DNA of 64,000 bases. Origin: Rhodocollybia butyracea. Taxonomy: Eukaryota > Basidiomycota > Agaricomycetes > Agaricales > Omphalotaceae. The notes under the pieces were generated by a model. It was not told where the DNA came from. It did not search any database and saw nothing but the letters and a program-made list of their open reading frames with translations. Position 1 is the stretch's first letter, and every line of letters starts with the position of its first letter. Location of the stretch: assembly GCA_015501585.1 (NCBI GenBank), contig JADNRY010000001.1, positions 1,364,001-1,428,000 on the forward strand, written 5' to 3'. The position numbers were made by a program, and so were the translations under genes. Positions 1-9,930 of the stretch are shown in pieces.

Positions 1-945
1 ACCCGGTTCAGAGGGCTGAATGCCAATACTCCGTGGCAGTCACATATCTCTGTTGCGGCGATAAACACGTTACAAATGCATTCCGAGTTAATAAAGCATC
101 TACACCTGCGTGTAGACCATGGCCTTTTGCATGAATTTGCCTACGAGCAACCGTGCTCGCTCAATATAGACTCGAGTCATAATGTACCTTGCTCCATAAC
201 AATACCGCTTCCGAATCTCACCTCTCTATCTGTGGATTACATCTCCCGAAACTGCTTCTACTTTCCCTTCCAAGCACTAAATAACCTGAACCATCTCACT
301 CTTAGCAATGAAGGATTCTCCTTCTTCCAGAAATCTGTCTCTCGTTCCATGCCTGATCTTGACTTCCCCGAACTAACGTCGTTCGTAATATCGCAGTCAC
401 CCAGTTTCTCCCATCTGTGTCGGGTGATGTCTGTGACGAACGCATCGCCATTCATCAAGCAGGTAGTTTTGAATCAAATGCCAAGTTTAGTCGACCTCGC
501 CATCTCGAGCCATGCGATTTCAAAAGCCGTTTTTCCGGAGGTGTCAGCTCTCAAAATTGTCAATTCACCTGACGAATTTACTGCCAAGTTTTGCAGGGTA
601 TTCCAGTTCTCGGCGCTTAGATCGTTCGAACTTGTCTATACTCCTCCCAAACACGCTACTAGTTCGATGTCGTGGACCGCCCTGGCCTATGATATCGTCT
701 GCTTTATTCGTCGCTGTACAGCGATTCAGAGGGTCACTGTACGGAATGTTCATGAGCACTTTTATCCTAATGCAGAACTCGTTCGAGGGATGACTTTCGA
801 AACCGGGATCAGCCCGGACGTTTATATCATTGGTTTTCCGATCTATTGCTCTGCAGAGGACGACGCTAACGAAATGTTGAGCGCAACGTCGATAGTGGAG
901 TTTCTTTCAGGTTTCGAGGTTAGAGGTTCTGCTTATAGCCGTTGA
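1..945 (+). CDS. F-box/LRR-like protein, 3' part (5' end outside window)
   Basis: The frame is open from base 1 through the stop TGA at 943-945, so the Met at 76 is internal and the gene begins left of the window. About 314 residues are visible. They show repeated leucine-rich segments of the kind seen in the C-terminal part of basidiomycete F-box proteins (LTSLSVDY, LNHLTLSNEGF, FPELTSFVIS, LRSFELVY). The F-box itself would lie upstream and is not seen, so the family is inferred from these segments. No intron is needed. A decayed copy lies at about 9400-9760 and has the same position relative to a P450 gene. This suggests that the F-box-like gene and the convergent P450 duplicated together. 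Confidence 0.55.
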   Translation, partial: TRFRGLNANTPWQSHISVAAINTLQMHSELIKHLHLRVDHGLLHEFAYEQPCSLNIDSSHNVPCSITIPLPNLTSLSVDYISRNCFYFPFQALNNLNHLTLSNEGFSFFQKSVSRSMPDLDFPELTSFVISQSPSFSHLCRVMSVTNASPFIKQVVLNQMPSLVDLAISSHAISKAVFPEVSALKIVNSPDEFTAKFCRVFQFSALRSFELVYTPPKHATSSMSWTALAYDIVCFIRRCTAIQRVTVRNVHEHFYPNAELVRGMTFETGISPDVYIIGFPIYCSAEDDANEMLSATSIVEFLSGFEVRGSAYSR

Positions 946-1464
946 CGTATGCCGAACCTACCCGCCCCTCTTGGACTCATAATCTACTGGTCAATATTAA
1001 TCGGATTTACATTGTATTTTTATTCTCTGAAGTATATACTTAGGTACGCATACATCTAAAGGAAACCAATCGAACTGCTTTTTCCTATGCACCAAGCGAC
1101 GACGAAAGCATGGTTAACTAGGTGCGTATCCCAGCCATCTCTATCTTTTGTTATTTCATCACATCTACGCTTTAGGTGGCCATACGGCCTCGATTCCGGG
1201 ATTTCAATTGTGCACAGCTTCGGACAACCCGAGAGAAACAGTACTATAGTCGAAGTCTCTGCTTTGGACCTATAATTAAAAGGGTCCAAGCACCCAATCA
1301 AGGCCAACTTCCAGGTAATAAAAGGGCTATGTTGCTTTCGAGTTTGGGATCAAGTTCTGGAGAGAACGACGATCATTCGGTTACTTCCTCAAAAGTATAT
1401 TTCCATCGCGAAATCGTTGTACAAATACAAGAAAAAAAAATACCACCTCGGTAGCAGCGGGCTA
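946..1464. other. Intergenic, convergent 3' ends
   Basis: This is the space between the converging F-box/LRR-like gene and the first P450. Short open frames here have no recognisable product. The sequence near 1381-1435 resembles 9880-9925, which lies in the same place downstream of the third P450, so it is part of the duplicated unit. I see no RNA gene. Confidence 0.4.
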
Positions 1465-3686
1465 TCAATCTACCATTGCTGTCGCCAAAATCAACTCGCG
1501 TGCTTGCACGTCGCGAGGCGTAATGGAAGACTGGTATGGTTCAGGGTGACTTTGAAACATGATTCGTATGAGAAAACAGAAAAACGTAGTCTCAAAGAGA
1601 CACGTACCGGAGGAAAGTCCTAGTATACTTTCCAGGGATATTAATCTCATTACCTTCATCGTCCTTGGCTTTGCGTAGATCCAATGTGGCCAGAACAGAA
1701 GCAATTGCAAGCCAGACTGTATTGTCCGCCATGTAACGGCCCACGCAAACTCTGCAAGAATAAAGCTGTAGGAGAGACGATATCATTGAACACCAAATCG
1801 ACGAACCTCCGACCGAAACCGTAAGCGTGAACGTCGTTGATGCTCGTAAATGGCCCAGTCGGAGAGTTTAGGAACCGTTCGGGCATGAATTTATCGGGGT
1901 CTGGATACACATTGGGGTCTCGATTCATAGCCCTAGGAATATCTGTCAGAGGCTCACGAGCTTCTTGGAAAGAGACATGATCTCACCAGACGTTAGAAAC
2001 AACAGCACATCCTAAACGAAAGGATATCGACTTGAGATCAATACAAAGGGGAGCAAAAGTTTCAAAAACCTTTGGGGATGTGGTAACCTCTATAAAAGTC
2101 ATCTTCGGTTGAAACATGAAAGAGTCCTGTATATCAAAAATCAAAAAAACACTTAGTCTGTTGATTGAAAGATACATCTCATACCAAGGGGAAGGGGCGG
2201 GTGTATTCGCATTATTTCTCGATAAATAGATTCAACATATGGAAGAGACTGTCGGTCCTCAAAAGTAGGTAGTCGATCTCTCCCAATGACCCGGTCAATT
2301 TCGGCTCGCCCTTTGGACTGAACGTCAGGATATTGTGCCATGGTGAGGAGGAAGGAGCCGATGGAGGACAATGTCTATTGAGGTCCAGATCATGAGAATG
2401 CCACAAATTCAGTTTGAGTGGAGATTTCATACCGTATCTGACGCAGCTGCGGAGAGAAATGATTATTTTGGATTTAAGCATCACACAAACACATGAGAAG
2501 ACCTAGGCCCTCACCCAGGAAGCTACCGGTACCCAGTGCCCTGATATCTTCGATCTTTTCAGGCCTTCCCTCACTTTCGAGAGCCAGTTCAGCGATGAGA
2601 GAAGTACCAGCGCCTGTTCTCTGGAATCTACGGGATTAGAAAAGCGAAGTACCTTGAATGTAGTCGTACTTGCCAGGTTGTTTACTGCTTTATCGAACGG
2701 GATAGTGTCCGCCTCTTTGATAGCTTGGACACATTTATTTGCTATTTTTTGAAACCCACATCCAGGGAACCAAGAAGGCATGAAGCGCAGCCAAGGAAAT
2801 AGTTCAACGGCGGGGAAGGACTCTACAAAGGCTTGTGCCAATGAATTGGCAGTTTCTACCGCCTTCTGGGCAAGAGGATCTTTGGGACTGATGTCTAGCC
2901 CGTATAGTGCAGCATACATGAGGCCCTGAGAGAGTCTCAATATCAGAGTACTTATTCAGCACAATATCCAGGCATTAGATAGGCCAATTACATACGACAT
3001 TGTGTGTTGTATGAAGTCTTCTGGCGCAGCTGTCAAGCTACGCAAAAACTGGTGGATTTTCATATACTGAGCTGCATAGAAGCGGTCGCGCGCAGATTGA
3101 CGGAAGATTTGCTGGTAAAGTCTCCTATGTCTCCGCCATTTATTTGAATACCGCTAATAGATTTGGCACCAGACAAAGTTAATCGGTGTCAGTTTAGGCA
3201 AGTCAGAGTATTTACCTCCAAACCAATTACATCATCTGCTCCGCACCTTCAATGGAAAGAAAAAGATGCGGATGAAGCAAGCATGCTGAATAAATCAAAT
3301 TCAGACTCACGCTTTCATCATGTTGGTCATTGGTCGATCCGAGTAAATACGAGCACGCTTGTCTAGCAGATCTACGGCAACCTGGATATTGTTGATAATG
3401 AGCATGTTATTTTCATGAATGTAGACAAGATCTCCTGTAAGAACATTATTCCGGGAATCAGTATTATCTTGTACACGGTGTAAGGAAGAATAAGTAACCA
3501 ACCATATTCTCTTCCCCATTCTTGATATTGGATCCAGGCATCGAGAGTTGGCATGCTCGGTGATTTGGGACCCGGAGGGTAGGATCCTACAAAGGATTGA
3601 CGTCGTCGACGAAAAAGATTTAGTAGACATGATGTAAGAACTACGATTCCAGACAGGACCCAGAGTAAGGATGCAGCGGGTGTCAT
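1465..3686 (-). CDS. Cytochrome P450 monooxygenase, tandem copy 1
   Basis: A microsomal class II P450 that would be anchored in the ER membrane and receive electrons from NADPH-P450 reductase. Its substrate is unknown. Thirteen exons join in frame. In order they encode an N-terminal membrane anchor (MTPAASLLWVLSGIVVL), the proline-rich hinge SYPPGPKSPSMP, the C-helix YSNKWRRHRRL, an I-helix AASDT, the K-helix EIMR (ExxR), FMPERF, the heme loop FGRRVCVG split by an intron, and an end at LILATAMVD. AASDT comes from a 14-nt exon at 2433-2446, and a 25-nt exon lies at 1987-2011. The start was chosen because it aligns with copies 2 and 3 and lies 41 bp from a TATA box. I found no frameshift. The general family resembles basidiomycete P450s often labelled O-methylsterigmatocystin-oxidoreductase-like. 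I do not assign a CYP number. Confidence 0.88.
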
Positions 3687-3726
3687 GGTCGACTAAGGCA
3701 AGTCTTGTATGAAATTTTTTCCCATC

Positions 3727-3733
3727 TTATATA
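3727..3733 (-). promoter_or_regulatory. TATA box of P450 copy 1
   Basis: TATATAA on the minus strand, ending 41 bp before the ATG. The same motif, with similar flanks, precedes copy 2, and a related one precedes copy 3. Confidence 0.6.
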
Positions 3734-4949
3734 GAAATGCACCTACCGAATGGTTTACAGTGTCGCATACCAAGCGATAGATCCTAAATCGGGCGCACCT
3801 GTATATGTATGTATTTGACGAAGATCTAAGCAGTCTGAATACCCAAAATGGTGATCAGGGGCATTCTTAAACTTCGCTTTGAGTTTCGTTTTGAGCTGCG
3901 GACCGTTCCGAGCCTGCAAACTGTCCCTTTGTTCGATGCAACACACTGCAAAGGCTAGCGTGAAGACAACAGTTGCGAGAGAAACGGCAACGGCTGGAGT
4001 CAAACCTCAATACACTTGCATCCTAAAAAAATTGTTCGATAAGATCCCACCAAGTAGTGCAAAACCAGAGGATATAGACCAATACTTACTGGACCGGATG
4101 TCCTCGTTGTGATCAAGATAGTCTCAGATGAAACAGGTATAGAAATATCCAATCTCGGGTAGATTTGGGAGAAGCTTAGCCTCGCGTTCCTGCCCTGGGC
4201 TCAGGATGGTTTTACACAACGCTATGCGTAGTGACCACAGCATCACTAACTCTTCAAATGATTTTTGACAAACAACTCTGTCGAACTAGCCTAGTACGAG
4301 AAAGAGATAATCTGGATAATCTGGATGTCGCAAAAAGTTGGAGTGTCCCGCCCTGTCCGGTCAGCCAACTTCTCAGAGGGGCTTAGGACTATTGTGGCTC
4401 ATCGGTCCCGGAAACTCCCGAGATGGCCCTTAGTTCGCGAGTTCGGTAATCGGCTCGACCAGGAACTGGATAAACGCCGAGGATGGACGATTGGTTGAAC
4501 AATGGGGCCTAGTCGAATCTCTACAGCGATCCCCAGAATGTAAAGTGAGCAAGTGACCTGATGCTGATGTTGGGCTTGTCGGAAGACAGGAATTCCGTTC
4601 GGTAGTTTAGGAAAAGGAGACGAGCATGTGGGATAGCAAATGTCCCGGCGTGATACCGACCCAACGAACGACAATCCATTCACGAATTTTTTTCCCCAAC
4701 CCATTAGCCCCAACTCTTGTTCCCCTACGATTCAAGTCCATCTCATCGTCCATAGTAACGGAGATACAACATACAGCGGGTGATAAGATAGAGTAGCGGC
4801 GGTCATCTGTTCAAGTGAAGGACCTGGCAAAGAGTGGTCGTACTTCTGAGGATCAATCACGAGAGGTTCGCTTGTAGTGTTCCATTTAAATTGTGAAATC
4901 GAATACAAAGCAAACAAAAACATTACTTTACTCAGCTATCAATCTACCA

Positions 4950-7138
4950 CTACATAGTAGCTGTCGCCAAAATCAACTCGCGTGCTTGCACGTCGCGAGG
5001 CGTAATGGAAGACTGGAATGGTTCAGGGTGACTTTGAAACATAATTCGCATGAGAGAAACAGAAAAACATAATCTCAAGAAGACACGTACCGGAGGAAGG
5101 TCTTAGTATACTCTCCAAGGATATCAATCTCATTACCTTCATCGTCCTTGGCTTTGCGTAGATCCAATGTGGCTAGAACAGAAGCAATTGCAAGCCAGAC
5201 TGTATTGTCCGCCATGTAACGGCCCACACAGACTCTGTGAGAATAAAGCTGTAGTAGAGATGATAAAGTGAACAACAAATCAACGAACCTCCGACCGAAT
5301 CCGTAAGCATGAACGTCATTGATGCTCGTAAATGGCCCAATTGAAGAGTCTAGGAACCGCTCGGGCATGAACTTATCGGGGTCTGGATACACATTGGGGT
5401 CTCGATTCATAGCCCTAGGAATATCTGTCAGAGGCTCACGAGCTTCTTGGAAAGAGACATGATCTCACCAGATGTTAGGAACAACAACACATCCTGAACG
5501 AAAGTATATCAACTTATCAATACAAAGGGGAGCAAAAGTTTCAAAAACCTTTAGGAATGTGGTAACCTCTGTAAAAGTCATCTTCGGTTGAAACATGAAA
5601 GAGTCCTGTATATCAAAAATTCAAAAAAATTCAGTCTGTTGGAAGATACATCTCATACCAAGGGGAACAGGGGGTGCATTCGCATTATTTCTCGATAAAT
5701 AGATTCAACATATGGAAGAGACTGTCGGTCCTCAAAAGTAGGTAGTCGATCTCTCCCAACAACCCGGTCAATTTCGGCTCGCCCTTTGGATTGAACGTCA
5801 GGATATTGTGTCATGGTGAGGAGAAAAGAGCCAATGGAGGACAAGGTCTATCGAGCTCCAAATGATGAGTTCCATATATTCAGTTTGAGTAGATTTAATA
5901 CCGTATCTGATGCAGCTGTCAAGGGGAGAAATGATTACATTGGATTTAGTATCACACAAAAACATGCAAAGACCTAGGCCTCACCCAGAAAGCTAGTGGT
6001 ACCCATTGACTTAATATCTTCAATATTTGCACCCTCACTTTCAAGAACTAGTTCAGCAATAAGGGAAGTGCCAGTGCCTGTTTTCTGGTATCTATGGGAT
6101 TAGAAAAGCAAAGTACCTTGAATATCATCATACTCACCCAGTTATTTAGAGCTTTATCGAATGGGATGCTGTCTGCTTCTTTGATAGCTTGGACACAATT
6201 GTTTGCTATTTTTTGAAACCCACATCCCGGGAACCAAGAAGGCATGAAGCGCAGCCAAGGAAATAGTTCAACGGCAGGGAAGGGCTCTACTAGTACTCGC
6301 CCCAATAAATTGATAGTTTCTACCGCCTTCTGGGCAAGAGGATCTTTGGGACTGATGTCTAGTCCGTAGAGTGCAGCATACATGAGGCCTTGAGAGAGCC
6401 TTGTAAGGAAAAACAGCATTCAGCTACAACTCAGCCACCAGATAGGCCAGTTACTTACGATGTCGTGTGTTGCATGAACTCTTCGGGAACGGCTGTCAAA
6501 CTACGCAAAAACTGGTGGATTTTCATATACTGAGCCGCATAGAAGCGATTGGAAGTGGATTGACGGAAGATTTGCTGGAAAAGTTTCCTATTTCTCCGCC
6601 ATTTATTTGAATATCGCTGTTGTCCAGAGGCAAAATCAATTGGTAGAAGTTCAAGCAAGTCGGAATGTTTAATTACCTGGATACTAAGTATACCATCTGC
6701 TCCACACCTTGTGAAGGAAAAAGTGCGGTATAAATGAAACAAGCATGGGATAATCCAAATTCAGACTCACGCTTTCATCATGTTCGTCGTTGGTCGATCC
6801 GAGTAAATACGAGCACGATTATCTAGTAGATCTACGGCAACTTGAGTATTGTTGAGAATGAGCATGTTATTTTCACGAATGTAGACAAGATCTCCTGTAA
6901 CATCATTCTGAGAATCAGGATTTTGTACATTGGTATAAAGAAGGATAAGTAACCAACCATATTTTCTTCCCCACTCTTGATATTTGATCCAGGCATCGAG
7001 AGTTGGCATGCTCGGTGATTTGGGACCCGGAGGGTAGGATCCTACAAAGGACTGACGTCGACGAAGAAGATATAGTAGCCATGACGCAAAAACTACAGTT
7101 CCAGACAAGACCCAAAGGGAGGATGAAGCAGGTGCCAT
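4950..7138 (-). CDS. Cytochrome P450 monooxygenase, tandem copy 2
   Basis: This gene is very close to copy 1, with the same 13-exon structure. It starts MAPASSSLWVLSGTVVF at 7138. An in-frame ATG 15 bp further upstream is possible, but 7138 matches copy 1 and suits the TATA distance. Conserved parts are the hinge SYPPGPKSPSMP, YSNKWRRNRKL, AASDT (14-nt exon at 5902-5915), EIMR, FMPERF and FGRRVCVG. The end is LILATATM at 4950-4952. One in-frame 6-nt loss is seen after the LESEG segment. I saw no disabling change. Retention of two near-copies suggests a recent duplication, either for dosage or still diverging. The substrate is unknown. Confidence 0.88.
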
Positions 7139-7184
7139 GGTTGACAAAGGCAAGTTATGTTTGAATAATGAAACGCTCTTCCAC

Positions 7185-7192
7185 TTTATATA
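7185..7192 (-). promoter_or_regulatory. TATA box of P450 copy 2
   Basis: TATATAAA on the minus strand, about 46 bp before the ATG and equivalent to the box in copy 1. Confidence 0.6.
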
Positions 7193-7417
7193 GAAATAGA
7201 GCTACTAAATGCTTTAAGGTGTTGCATACCAAACGATAGATCCTAGGTTGACGCACCTATCTATGTTTGTATTAGTTGTACGAAGATCCAAGCAGTCTGT
7301 AATGTCCAAATGGTGATCAAGGGAAGTCTTGAACTTTGTTTTGAAATTGCAGACCGCTCCAAGCATGAAAAAATTCGGCCCCTTGTTCGATGCAATACAC
7401 TGTAAAGGCTAGCGTGA

Positions 7418-7700
7418 ATACACAACAGTCACAAGAGAATCGGATAAGGTCAACAAAACTTGCACTTGAAAAAAACGCAAAGTAGTCTGCTAAAGATGCT
7501 GTGCGTTCCTGCTCGGGATAGTTTTGCCCCGGCTATGCTAGGAAGGAAGGAAGGAAGATAGCTAAATACACAACGGTCGCAAGAGAGTCGGATAAAGTCA
7601 ACAAACCTTAATACACTTGCACCTGAAAAAACGCAGAATAGTCTGTTAAAGATGCTGCGCGTTCCTGCTCGGGATAGTTTTTCCCCGGCTATGCTAGGCG
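7418..7700. repeat. Two-copy tandem repeat, period about 150 bp
   Basis: The block from CACAACAGTCACAAGAGAAT at about 7420 to CCCCGGCTATGCTAG near 7540 recurs from about 7567 to 7698 with a few substitutions. Both copies contain GCGTTCCTGCTCGGGATAG. A GAAGGAAGGAAGGAAG microsatellite sits between them. The repeat lies upstream of P450 copy 2 and is absent as a pair in unit A. Confidence 0.7.
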
Positions 7701-7934
7701 TAGTGGCCATAGCCTCTGCAAACGATTTAACTTCCGAACTAGGCTAGTACGAGGAAGAGATAATCTGAATGTTGGAGTGTCTCACTCTGTCCGGTCAGCC
7801 AACTTCTCAGAGGGGCTTAGGGTCTTCTGCTGTGGCTCATCGGGCCCAACAGCTCCTGAGATGACTCTTCCTAGTTCTCGCTAAGTAATGTCCAGCTTTA
7901 CCTGAACTGGATAAAAGCCAAAGATCTCTGTGAC

Positions 7935-8205
7935 AAACAGAGTACGAATGTAACGCCCCACTTCTGCCTACCCCCTCACCATTCTGATACAGCCCCGCCC
8001 TACCGCGGAATTCTTTGTGTTGTACGCATTTTTTTATCATTGATAAATTTTTTTTTTTTTAGTTTGTTATTAATATAATTAGTTTCGTTTTTTCGCACTT
8101 GATAAAATGCATACTTTTGTAGTGTTACGCTGGACTAAACTGCACCGCCTTACACGGAACGTGTTAGTATAGTAAGTAGCACTCCTGACATACCTCTTAC
8201 TATTT
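7935..8205. other. Extra DNA inside unit B, possible inserted element
   Basis: Compared with unit A, unit B carries about 270 bp of additional AT-rich sequence between the blocks ending near AACTGGATAAAAGCC and beginning GATCCCCAGAGC. It contains a T12 run at about 8049. I see no coding frame, no clear terminal inverted repeats and no clear target duplication, so its origin is open. Confidence 0.4.
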
Positions 8206-8327
8206 GCACTGATCCCCAGAGCATAAACTTTGTGAGTGACCTGGTAGTCGCGATGTTGTGCTTAGGAGTTTTGGAAAATTTAGCCGGTAGTTTGGGAAAA
8301 GGAGATGGAAAATGTGGCGATGAAAAG

Positions 8328-8673
8328 GTTTTTTTTTTTTTTTGGAACGTTGCTCGTGTCAGCGACGAGAGTCGCTCTAACAGCTGAGCACCATCAGGCG
8401 AACGACAAAGTCGTTCCCGTCCGACCGTTAGGATTTGCAGGGCACAAGGCTGAGCGACTTTTTAAGGAACGTTGAAGCCACTGAGGAGATGCTATACGCA
8501 CTGGCGCCAGGATGACGCCTCGTGTGGGACTACGTACTGGGTCTCTCCTCCCTTCGCCTAATAAATTAGCATAATCATAAGAACAATAAAAACAGATGTC
8601 TCCCCTTGCTCAGACCCCGATGCGCTACACCACTAAAACCGGGCCAGTCTCCTCCATAGCCATGTGGAGGGGA
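8328..8673 (-). mobile_element. SINE-like retroposon with poly(A) tail and 13-bp target duplication
   Basis: The 346-bp insert is bounded by a perfect direct repeat TGGCGATGAAAAG at 8315-8327 and 8674-8686. At its left end on the + strand is a T tract (8329-8343), which is the poly(A) tail of a minus-strand element. Near that tail the minus strand can form a tRNA-like D-arm (GCTC AGCTGTTA GAGC) followed by a hairpin with stem CTCGT/ACGAG and a 7-nt loop. At the other end the sequence GGTTTTAGTGGTGTAGCGC resembles a tRNA 5' region or A box. There is no coding potential. A target duplication plus a 3' A-tail is the signature of LINE-mobilised elements, so a SINE is the natural reading. The tRNA ancestry is inferred. 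Confidence 0.75.
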
Positions 8674-9050
8674 TGGCGATGAAAAGTTATATAGCTGACA
8701 ATCAATATTCGTGCTCAAGTTTTCTAACCCGTTGGCTCTCTCGTTCTCCTACAACAATTTAAATCCATACCGACCGGGGGAGATGCCCGAACTGGTTTTC
8801 AGTGAACACACAGTAGGCGAAAATTGTCTGAAATTGGCGAAGGCTGAAGAGTGGCTGTGCTTCGGATCCGAGGAAGGAAGGAATAACCGGCGCGGTCCTG
8901 TTGAGGAACAGCCGGGGCCCAGCGCAACACACCACCGATCCGTTGCAAAATTCCTAGCAACCATCTGCAATATCTTCAACAGCAGCGTTGGCCTCGAATT
9001 GTGCTCACTAAAGATTTTTCTGTCGATTAGTGCACAAAGGAGCAGAGCCA

Positions 9051-9320
9051 CTAGCCTCTCGTATACCCGACGCGGAATCCAGCGACCCGCCTCCAGTTGT
9101 AATCAGGGTATCGAGCAAGTGGGTGTACAGGCGACAGTCGATACAAAGTAATTGAAAGTAGGACAAGAGTGTAGAAACTAGGATATGCTATGAGGGCTAC
9201 ATGGGCAGGAGAAGCGACGTGATAGCTCAAGAAGGTTGGAAAAGCTGGAATATTACCCAAAACCGCGATGCAAATGGGCGTGATTGTGAGCTTGAACCAG
9301 AGATGGGTGGCTTGTGGTTG
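9051..9320 (-). pseudogene. N-terminal fragment of a different cytochrome P450
   Basis: The minus-strand translation has hydrophobic segments (FLSYHVASPAHVALIAYPSF, then FYTLVLLSITLYRLSP) followed by VHPLARYPD. This pattern matches the membrane anchor and the RLSPxHPLAxYPGP hinge of another basidiomycete P450 group. The expected PGP is lost (PDYNW), and the frame soon stops near 9051. No catalytic part follows downstream, so this is a relic unrelated to the three tandem copies. Recognition rests on the hinge motif only. Confidence 0.5.
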
Positions 9321-9399
9321 GAAAAACTGGTGATTTTCTATCTCGGAAACAGTATACTTTCTGGTTCATGTCAATATTCCATCTCTGTCGCGACAATCA

Positions 9400-9760
9400 C
9401 AAGTGCAACCGTCCCTTGTACTCGAGACGCAGCATACCTTGTTCCATAGCAATACCTCTTCTGTTTCGAGTCACATCAACTCTCGTGCACATCGAAGGAT
9501 TCTCCCATGCCCTATCTCAACTTACCCGAACTCACCCAAAACACCGTGGTCACGAACAGGTTGTTTTGCGAACTTGGCCAACCTCAATCTTGTGTGCATC
9601 ATCTTTCCTGGGGTTTCACTTTGTGAATCGCTAACTCGCCACACCAACTTTTGTACAGTATTCTAGTTCTCGGCGCCGAAACTTGTGCATGCTCTCAATC
9701 ATGCCAATTCGATATTATGGATATACAATATCGTCTTGAGGTTTTGGAACGAGAGGTTCT
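9400..9760 (+). pseudogene. Decayed copy of the F-box/LRR-like gene at 1-945
   Basis: Scattered blocks match the first gene. CTTGTTCCATAGCAATACC corresponds to about 190-210, CGAAGGATTCTCCC to about 309, CTTACCCGAACTCACC to about 365, and TATTCTAGTTCTCGGCGCC to about 600-620. The frame is broken and large parts are missing. Its position just downstream of P450 copy 3 mirrors the intact gene beside P450 copy 1. Confidence 0.6.
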
Positions 9761-9930
9761 AGCCATACCTCAACTCAAGAGGTTTTAAAGTTTGCCTTCG
9801 AGAGACAAGAGCGGCCGAGTCGATGAAAGGTATTAGATGGTTGAACAACCTCGTCGAGACGGAATCGTTCAATCGCCATACTTTCATGAAACGTTTCATT
9901 GCAGATTTATTGTACAAATACACAAAACAA

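Larger units (their letters stand above)
1465..4660. repeat. Segmental duplication, unit A (P450 copy 1 plus upstream)
   Basis: This unit is collinear with unit B (4950-8330). Similarity covers the whole P450 gene and continues about 1 kb upstream. Matching blocks there include the GTCCGGTCAGCCAACTTCTC stretch at about 4355 (also at about 7790) and the GATCCCCAGA block at about 4530 (also at about 8210). A stretch at 3755-4003 has a short minus-strand frame with a hydrophobic start (MTPAVAVSLATVVFTLAFAV). The matching DNA in unit B does not keep that frame, so I do not call it a gene. Confidence 0.75.
4950..8330. repeat. Segmental duplication, unit B (P450 copy 2 plus upstream)
   Basis: The second copy of the P450 unit. 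Compared with unit A it has extra DNA at about 7935-8205 and a tandem repeat at 7418-7700. Just at its outer end it is interrupted by the SINE-like insertion at 8328-8673. Similarity to unit A fades around the polyT tract. Confidence 0.7.

Noticed and set aside
3755..4003. Short minus-strand frame with a hydrophobic start, between P450 copies 1 and 2
   Set aside because: The corresponding DNA in the duplicated unit (about 7215-7450) does not preserve the frame, and there is no family match.
7935..8205. Possible MITE in the P450 unit B
   Set aside because: No convincing terminal inverted repeats or target duplication could be found, so it is listed only as extra DNA.
8711..9151. A 146-codon + strand frame
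   Set aside because: It overlaps the opposite-strand P450 fragment and lacks recognisable features. Composition gives no support.
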